DNA of 64,000 nucleotides, from NCBI RefSeq assembly GCF_002940945.1, contig NZ_PNFV01000004.1:1-64000 (forward strand), in the 5' to 3' direction. The position numbers and the translations under genes are program-made. Below the pieces are notes generated by a model. That model saw only the letters and a list, made by a program, of their open reading frames with translations, did no database searches and was not told the origin of the DNA. Shown here piece after piece: positions 60,178 through 64,000 of the stretch. The DNA comes from Limosilactobacillus pontis (lineage in GTDB: Bacteria; Bacillota; Bacilli; Lactobacillales; Lactobacillaceae). Within the stretch, counting starts at the first letter, position 1, and every line of letters starts with the position of its first letter.

Positions 60178-62670
60178 ATGGATAACATGTTTACACCCAG
60201 CGCTAAGCACGTTTTAGCAATTGCTCACGAACAGGCAAAGTACTTTAAGCACCAGGCCGTGGGGACCGAACACCTTCTGCTGGCCCTGTCAATGGATAAG
60301 GACGGGATTGCCAACAAGATCTTCGAGCAGTTCTCAATCACGAGTGACGATATTCGGGAGGAGATCGAGCGACTGATTGGGTATGGAACGATGGATGACC
60401 TTGGGCCGGCTGATTACCTGCCGTACTCACCAAAAGCCAAGCAGGTCCTGGCTTTAGCGGGTCGTGAAGCTCAACAGATGCACGCTTTAAAGATTGGAAC
60501 AGAACACTTACTTCTTGCTCTGATTGCTGATGAAGGAGTGCTTTCATCCCGGATCCTGTTCAGTCTTGATGTCTTGCCACGACAGGTTCGCAAAGTTACC
60601 CTACGTCGGCTTGGGATCGCTGAGAGCCAGGTCCAGCAGGCTAGTCAGAAAGGTAATGGTACCCAGCCATCTGGGACGCCAACTCTGGATAAACTGGCTC
60701 GTGACATGACCCAGTTGGCCCGAACCAACCGACTTGATCCAGTTGTCGGCCGGGACAAGGAAATCAAACGTGTTGTTCAGATTCTGAGTAGACGGACGAA
60801 AAACAACCCCGTTCTAATTGGTGAACCCGGGGTTGGGAAGACGGCGATCGTCGAGGGCCTGGCTCAACGGATGATTGCTGGGACGGTTCCCGCGGAATTA
60901 GCTAATAAACGACTGATGGTCCTTGATATGGGATCCTTGGTAGCTGGCACCAAGTATCGTGGTGAATTTGAAAACCGATTAAAGAAGGTTATCGAAGAGA
61001 TTCAAAACGACGGCCACGTTATTCTCTTTATTGACGAACTTCACACTCTGATCGGGGCTGGTGGGGCTGAAGGGGCTATTGATGCCTCCAATATCTTGAA
61101 GCCGGCCCTGGCTCGGGGTGAGTTGCAGACGATCGGGGCTACTACACTGGATGAGTATCAGAAATACATCGAGTCCGACGCGGCCCTGGAGCGGCGGTTT
61201 GCGACCGTTCAGGTGGATGAACCATCTTCTGAGGCGACCCTGCATATCTTGAAGGGGTTGCGGCCGAAGTATGAGGCCCACCACCATGCTAAAATTACGG
61301 ATGACGCCTTGAAACAGGCGGTCAAGCTATCTGATCGCTACATTACAGATCGTTTCTTGCCTGATAAGGCTATTGACCTGATGGACGAATCAGCGGCAAT
61401 GGTTCGGATTGATGCTGAGGAGAAGCGGGATCGGCAGCCATCTCTTCAGAGTAAGCTGGACGATCTGCGTGCGGCTAAGGAGACAGCGATTGAGAACCAA
61501 AACTTCGATCGGGCTGCTCAACTTCGCCAAGATGAGCTGACACTGAAAGCTGAATTGGATCGTCAGCAGAAGAAGATGGCTTCAAAGAAGAATACCAAGG
61601 GTAACTATCATCTGAAGGTTACTGGTGAAGACGTCGCTAAGGTAGTGGCCGAATGGACCGGGGTGCCGCTAACCCAGTTGAAAAAGAGTGAGAGTGAACG
61701 TTTGGTTAACCTTGAGCGGGTTCTTCACCGGCGGGTTATTGGCCAAGAGGAGGCAGTTGCTGCCGTGGCTAAGGCTATCCGGCGGGCTCGCAGTGGGCTC
61801 AAGGACCCGAACCGGCCAATCGGCTCCTTTATGTTCCTAGGACCAACTGGGGTCGGGAAGACCGAACTTGCTAAGGCCTTGGCCGAGGCCATGTTTGGCT
61901 CCGAAGGCAACATGATTCGGATCGATATGTCTGAATACATGGAGAAGTACAGCACCAGTCGGTTGATTGGAGCTGCTCCGGGATACGTCGGCTATGACGA
62001 GGGTGGACAGCTGACTGAGAAAGTTCGTCAGCATCCATATTCGGTAGTTCTGTTGGATGAGGCTGAGAAGGCACATCCCGACGTCTTCAACCTCCTTCTT
62101 CAGGTGCTTGACGATGGCTACTTGACCGATGCGAAGGGGCGTAAGGTTGATTTTCGAAATACGATCATTATCATGACCTCCAACCTGGGAGCTACCCAGC
62201 TTCAGGATGAAAAGGCAGTTGGCTTCGGGGCTAAGGACTTGAGTAGTGATTACAATGCCATGGCAGCGGCTATTAAGCAGCAGTTGAAGCTGCACTTCCG
62301 GCCTGAGTTTCTTAACCGGATTGATGAGACAATCATTTTCCACTCCCTCAACAAGAAAGAGTTGCATCAGATTGTTAAGTTAATGGCTGGTGAGCTGAGT
62401 GCTCGGATCGCCGAGCAGGGTATTAATCTGAAAATTACACCGGCCGCAATTGACGAGATTGCCAAGATCGGGTACAATCCTGCTTATGGAGCCCGGCCAC
62501 TGCGGCGGGCGCTCCAGGACCATGTTGAGGATAGCCTCAGCACGGCTCTGTTGGACGGCCAGATCAAGGTTGGCGATGACGTCACCATTGGCGCTCACCG
62601 TGGCCAGCTGACGATGAAGATCAAGAATGCTAACACGACTAAGCCTATCTTGGTTAAGATGAATAAGTAA
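60178..62670 (+). CDS. clpC: Clp protease ATP-binding subunit ClpC
   Basis: An 830-aa Hsp100 unfoldase delivering proteins to ClpP. The order is an N-terminal double Clp repeat (about 1-145), AAA1 with GEPGVGKT, a middle domain with UVR-like coiled coil ([20 protein letters not shown]), AAA2 with [14 protein letters not shown], and the ClpP-docking loop KAVGFGAKD. Length is normal for ClpC. The ATG at 60178 follows GAGGATG. It is cotranscribed with ctsR; a terminator follows. Confidence 0.96.
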   Translation: MDNMFTPSAKHVLAIAHEQAKYFKHQAVGTEHLLLALSMDKDGIANKIFEQFSITSDDIREEIERLIGYGTMDDLGPADYLPYSPKAKQVLALAGREAQQMHALKIGTEHLLLALIADEGVLSSRILFSLDVLPRQVRKVTLRRLGIAESQVQQASQKGNGTQPSGTPTLDKLARDMTQLARTNRLDPVVGRDKEIKRVVQILSRRTKNNPVLIGEPGVGKTAIVEGLAQRMIAGTVPAELANKRLMVLDMGSLVAGTKYRGEFENRLKKVIEEIQNDGHVILFIDELHTLIGAGGAEGAIDASNILKPALARGELQTIGATTLDEYQKYIESDAALERRFATVQVDEPSSEATLHILKGLRPKYEAHHHAKITDDALKQAVKLSDRYITDRFLPDKAIDLMDESAAMVRIDAEEKRDRQPSLQSKLDDLRAAKETAIENQNFDRAAQLRQDELTLKAELDRQQKKMASKKNTKGNYHLKVTGEDVAKVVAEWTGVPLTQLKKSESERLVNLERVLHRRVIGQEEAVAAVAKAIRRARSGLKDPNRPIGSFMFLGPTGVGKTELAKALAEAMFGSEGNMIRIDMSEYMEKYSTSRLIGAAPGYVGYDEGGQLTEKVRQHPYSVVLLDEAEKAHPDVFNLLLQVLDDGYLTDAKGRKVDFRNTIIIMTSNLGATQLQDEKAVGFGAKDLSSDYNAMAAAIKQQLKLHFRPEFLNRIDETIIFHSLNKKELHQIVKLMAGELSARIAEQGINLKITPAAIDEIAKIGYNPAYGARPLRRALQDHVEDSLSTALLDGQIKVGDDVTIGAHRGQLTMKIKNANTTKPILVKMNK

Positions 62671-62673
62671 TAG

Positions 62674-62712
62674 ATTAGGAGCTGTCTCTGTGATGAGCCA
62701 GCTCCTAATTTA
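62674..62712 (+). terminator. Terminator of ctsR-clpC
   Basis: ATTAGGAGCTG and CAGCTCCTAAT form a perfect 11-bp stem with a short T tract. Confidence 0.82.
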
Positions 62713-62731
62713 TGATGAACTTATGAAACCG

Positions 62732-62761
62732 TTGTTAAGTAACGTTGGCTGGTAATATAAT
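62732..62761 (+). promoter_or_regulatory. Promoter of the TetR gene
   Basis: TTGTTA (62732-62737), an 18-base spacer and TATAAT (62756-62761). Confidence 0.65.
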
Positions 62762-62799
62762 ATTGATAAAAGTGATTTTTGAGGAGGATGTCAATTCAA

Positions 62800-63408
62800 A
62801 TGAAACGAACGGAGCAGCTTGAAAAGACACGGGCCGCGATTCTACGGACAGCAACGCGTCTCTTCTTGCAAAAGGGGTTTGCCCAAACATCGACCAGAGA
62901 CATTGCAAAAGAGATTGGAATCACCCAACCAGCACTGTACCACCACTTCAGCGACAAAGAGGTGCTCTTTTTGAGTGTGATGACGGATTTTTCTGGGAAA
63001 GTACGTGCGGACATCAACAAGGTCCTGCGCAAGCATAAGTTATCACCGGAGGAGCAGCTCTTCGAAATCGTTAAGGTTTTGAAGAAACATCACCCAATCA
63101 GCATTTACGACCAGTATAACCAGGCTATGCAGCTGCTTTCCAAGAGTGCCCAGCGGAAATTCAATATGATCTTCGTAATGGACTACTTGATTCCGATTGG
63201 TGAATACTTTAAGCAGCCTGAGTTTAACCTGCGGGCGGATCTTCTGCCAAAGGAAGCAGCAGAATTATTTTTGGCCAGTCTGACGCCAGTCTTTGGTACC
63301 TACCAGGTGATCGGTGGTCAGGCCATTACCAATGACCAACGGACTAAGTTGATCATTGATTGTATCGTTAATGGCCTAAAGCGGACACCTAAGGAAGAAA
63401 TTATTTAA
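62800..63408 (+). CDS. TetR/AcrR-family regulator
   Basis: A 202-aa regulator with a TetR N-terminal HTH (LFLQKGFAQTSTRDIAKEIGITQPALYHHFSDKEVL, read in two parts around residues 20-55) and a helical ligand domain. The ATG at 62800 follows GAGGAGG. No divergent transporter or enzyme lies beside it, so the target is unknown; it sits between clpC and rpoB. Confidence 0.88.
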   Translation: MKRTEQLEKTRAAILRTATRLFLQKGFAQTSTRDIAKEIGITQPALYHHFSDKEVLFLSVMTDFSGKVRADINKVLRKHKLSPEEQLFEIVKVLKKHHPISIYDQYNQAMQLLSKSAQRKFNMIFVMDYLIPIGEYFKQPEFNLRADLLPKEAAELFLASLTPVFGTYQVIGGQAITNDQRTKLIIDCIVNGLKRTPKEEII

Positions 63409-63411
63409 CCC

Positions 63412-63440
63412 TTGACAAGTTAATATTTAGAACTTATACT
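63412..63440 (+). promoter_or_regulatory. rpoB promoter
   Basis: Consensus TTGACA (63412-63417), a 17-base spacer and TATACT (63435-63440), about 190 bases before rpoB. Confidence 0.85.
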
Positions 63441-63462
63441 ATTGTAGTATGTAATTTGTGAG

Positions 63463-63546
63463 TTCATTTGGTTCTGGTGATCTATTGTCCATCAGGTCCT
63501 GCAATAAAACCAAAGACAGTTTCCAACTGTTTTTGGATTTTTTTTG
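63463..63546 (+). promoter_or_regulatory. rpoB leader attenuator
   Basis: Between the rpoB promoter and the gene, CCAAAGACAGTT (63510-63521) and AACTGTTTTTGG (63525-63536) form a 12-bp stem followed by a T run (63538-63545): an intrinsic terminator. The 5' arm can alternatively pair, through AACCAAA (63508-63514), with TTTGGTT (63467-63473), which would open it. The layout suggests attenuation of rpoBC. Confidence 0.65.
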
Positions 63547-63630
63547 CCCAAAAGTTGCATTTTGAGGTAATTGTAACCAAAATGTAACATTTGGAAATGA
63601 CTCACCCAACAAATTAGAGAGGTGAACAGT

Positions 63631-64000
63631 TTGGCCGGACATTTAGTAAAATACGGTAAGCACCGTACCCGTCGTAGTTACTCCCGGATTAAAGAAGTTC
63701 TCGAGTTGCCTAACCTGATTGAGATCCAGACCAATTCCTACAATTGGTTTATGGACAAAGGGTTGCGGGAAATGTTTGATGACATTATGCCAATTGATGA
63801 CTTCCAGGGTAAGCTTTCCTTGGAATTCGTTGACTATCAACTTTTAGAACCTAAGTACACTGTTGATGAAGCACGTGAACACGATGCTAACTACTCAGCA
63901 CCATTGCACGTTACTTTACGGTTAACCAACCACGAAACTGGTGAGATCAAGTCGCAGGATGTTTTCTTCGGCGACTTCCCACTGATGACTGATCAGGGGA
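63631..64000 (+). CDS. rpoB: RNA polymerase beta subunit (partial, N-terminus)
   Basis: The first 123 codons of the beta subunit, running off the window end. It starts at a TTG behind GAGAGGTG and reads [20 protein letters not shown], the standard N-terminus in lactobacilli. It continues with [15 protein letters not shown] and [12 protein letters not shown], which match bacterial RpoB. No frameshift is seen. rpoC would be expected beyond the window. Confidence 0.95.
   Translation, partial: MAGHLVKYGKHRTRRSYSRIKEVLELPNLIEIQTNSYNWFMDKGLREMFDDIMPIDDFQGKLSLEFVDYQLLEPKYTVDEAREHDANYSAPLHVTLRLTNHETGEIKSQDVFFGDFPLMTDQG

Noticed and set aside
1-64000. CRISPR array, prophage, insertion sequence or rRNA operon
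   Set aside because: Scanned for regularly spaced repeats, integrase or transposase motifs and rRNA sequence; none was found in the window.

Overview
The window reads as a chromosomal segment of a lactic acid bacterium, most likely a Limosilactobacillus (reuteri/fermentum/mucosae branch). This is inferred from the gene content: sucrose phosphorylase, malolactic enzyme, C69 dipeptidase, a DHA2 exporter paired with a DUF4811 protein, MprF, and the order ctsR-clpC-tetR-rpoB. Frequent TTG and GTG starts, strong GGAGG ribosome sites and low-GC spacers around roughly 50 percent GC genes agree with it. No rRNA, phage, insertion sequence or CRISPR array was seen. The segment looks like core genome with a few accessory operons.

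Layout. 0.2-5.5 kb (minus strand): a sucrose phosphorylase/MFS operon behind two palindromic LacI-type operators, then DUF969-DUF979-pcp. 5.6-16.9 kb: mostly single genes for redox, cell-wall and peptidase functions (aldo/keto reductase, beta-lactamase-fold protein, DacA, PepD, GalM, a 60-aa orphan, DUF2252, a pRiA4b-domain protein, zinc alcohol dehydrogenase, cyclophilin). 16.9-25.2 kb: a malate/fumarate module (LysR, malolactic enzyme, fumarase, soluble fumarate reductase, dicarboxylate transporter, LysR) bracketed by two related LysR regulators. 25.3-36 kb: fused ThrE exporter, a uracil-DNA-glycosylase-like protein, a DHA2 exporter, RarA, an esterase, a DJ-1 protein, MprF, tRNA-Asp and an RluA-type pseudouridine synthase. 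36.1-38.9 kb: a DHA2 exporter with DUF4811 partner facing a MerR regulator across a 43-bp palindrome that carries both -35 boxes. 39-46 kb: RNase J with a structured leader, a CPBP protease, and a polar amino acid ABC operon. 46-50 kb: universal stress protein and a metal block (two VIT/CCC1 proteins, CDF exporter, DtxR/MntR regulator). 50-55.3 kb: cold-shock protein, split ThrE pair, PAP2 phosphatase, GNAT, a lysine-riboswitch-controlled permease and a deoxynucleoside kinase. 55.4-55.95 kb: five tRNAs (Val, Leu, Gly, Arg, Pro). 56-64 kb: TrmH methyltransferase, SDR, alcohol dehydrogenase with a Rex-like site, ctsR-clpC, TetR, and the start of rpoB behind a promoter-proximal attenuator.

How the parts work together. 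Sucrose can be split phosphorolytically. Malate can be decarboxylated to lactate, or dehydrated to fumarate and reduced to succinate, which disposes of electrons. Amino acid traffic is covered by a binding-protein ABC importer, a lysine-sensing permease and two ThrE-type exporters. Metals are handled by one regulator beside three transporters. The most notable regulatory DNA is: the dual operators at 2.97-3.05 kb, the shared operator at 38.4 kb, the lysine riboswitch at 52.85-53.08 kb, the rpoB leader attenuator at 63.46-63.55 kb, and a nested palindrome at 28.97-29.08 kb. No convincing wholly new multi-gene system was found; the least understood pieces are listed as findings.
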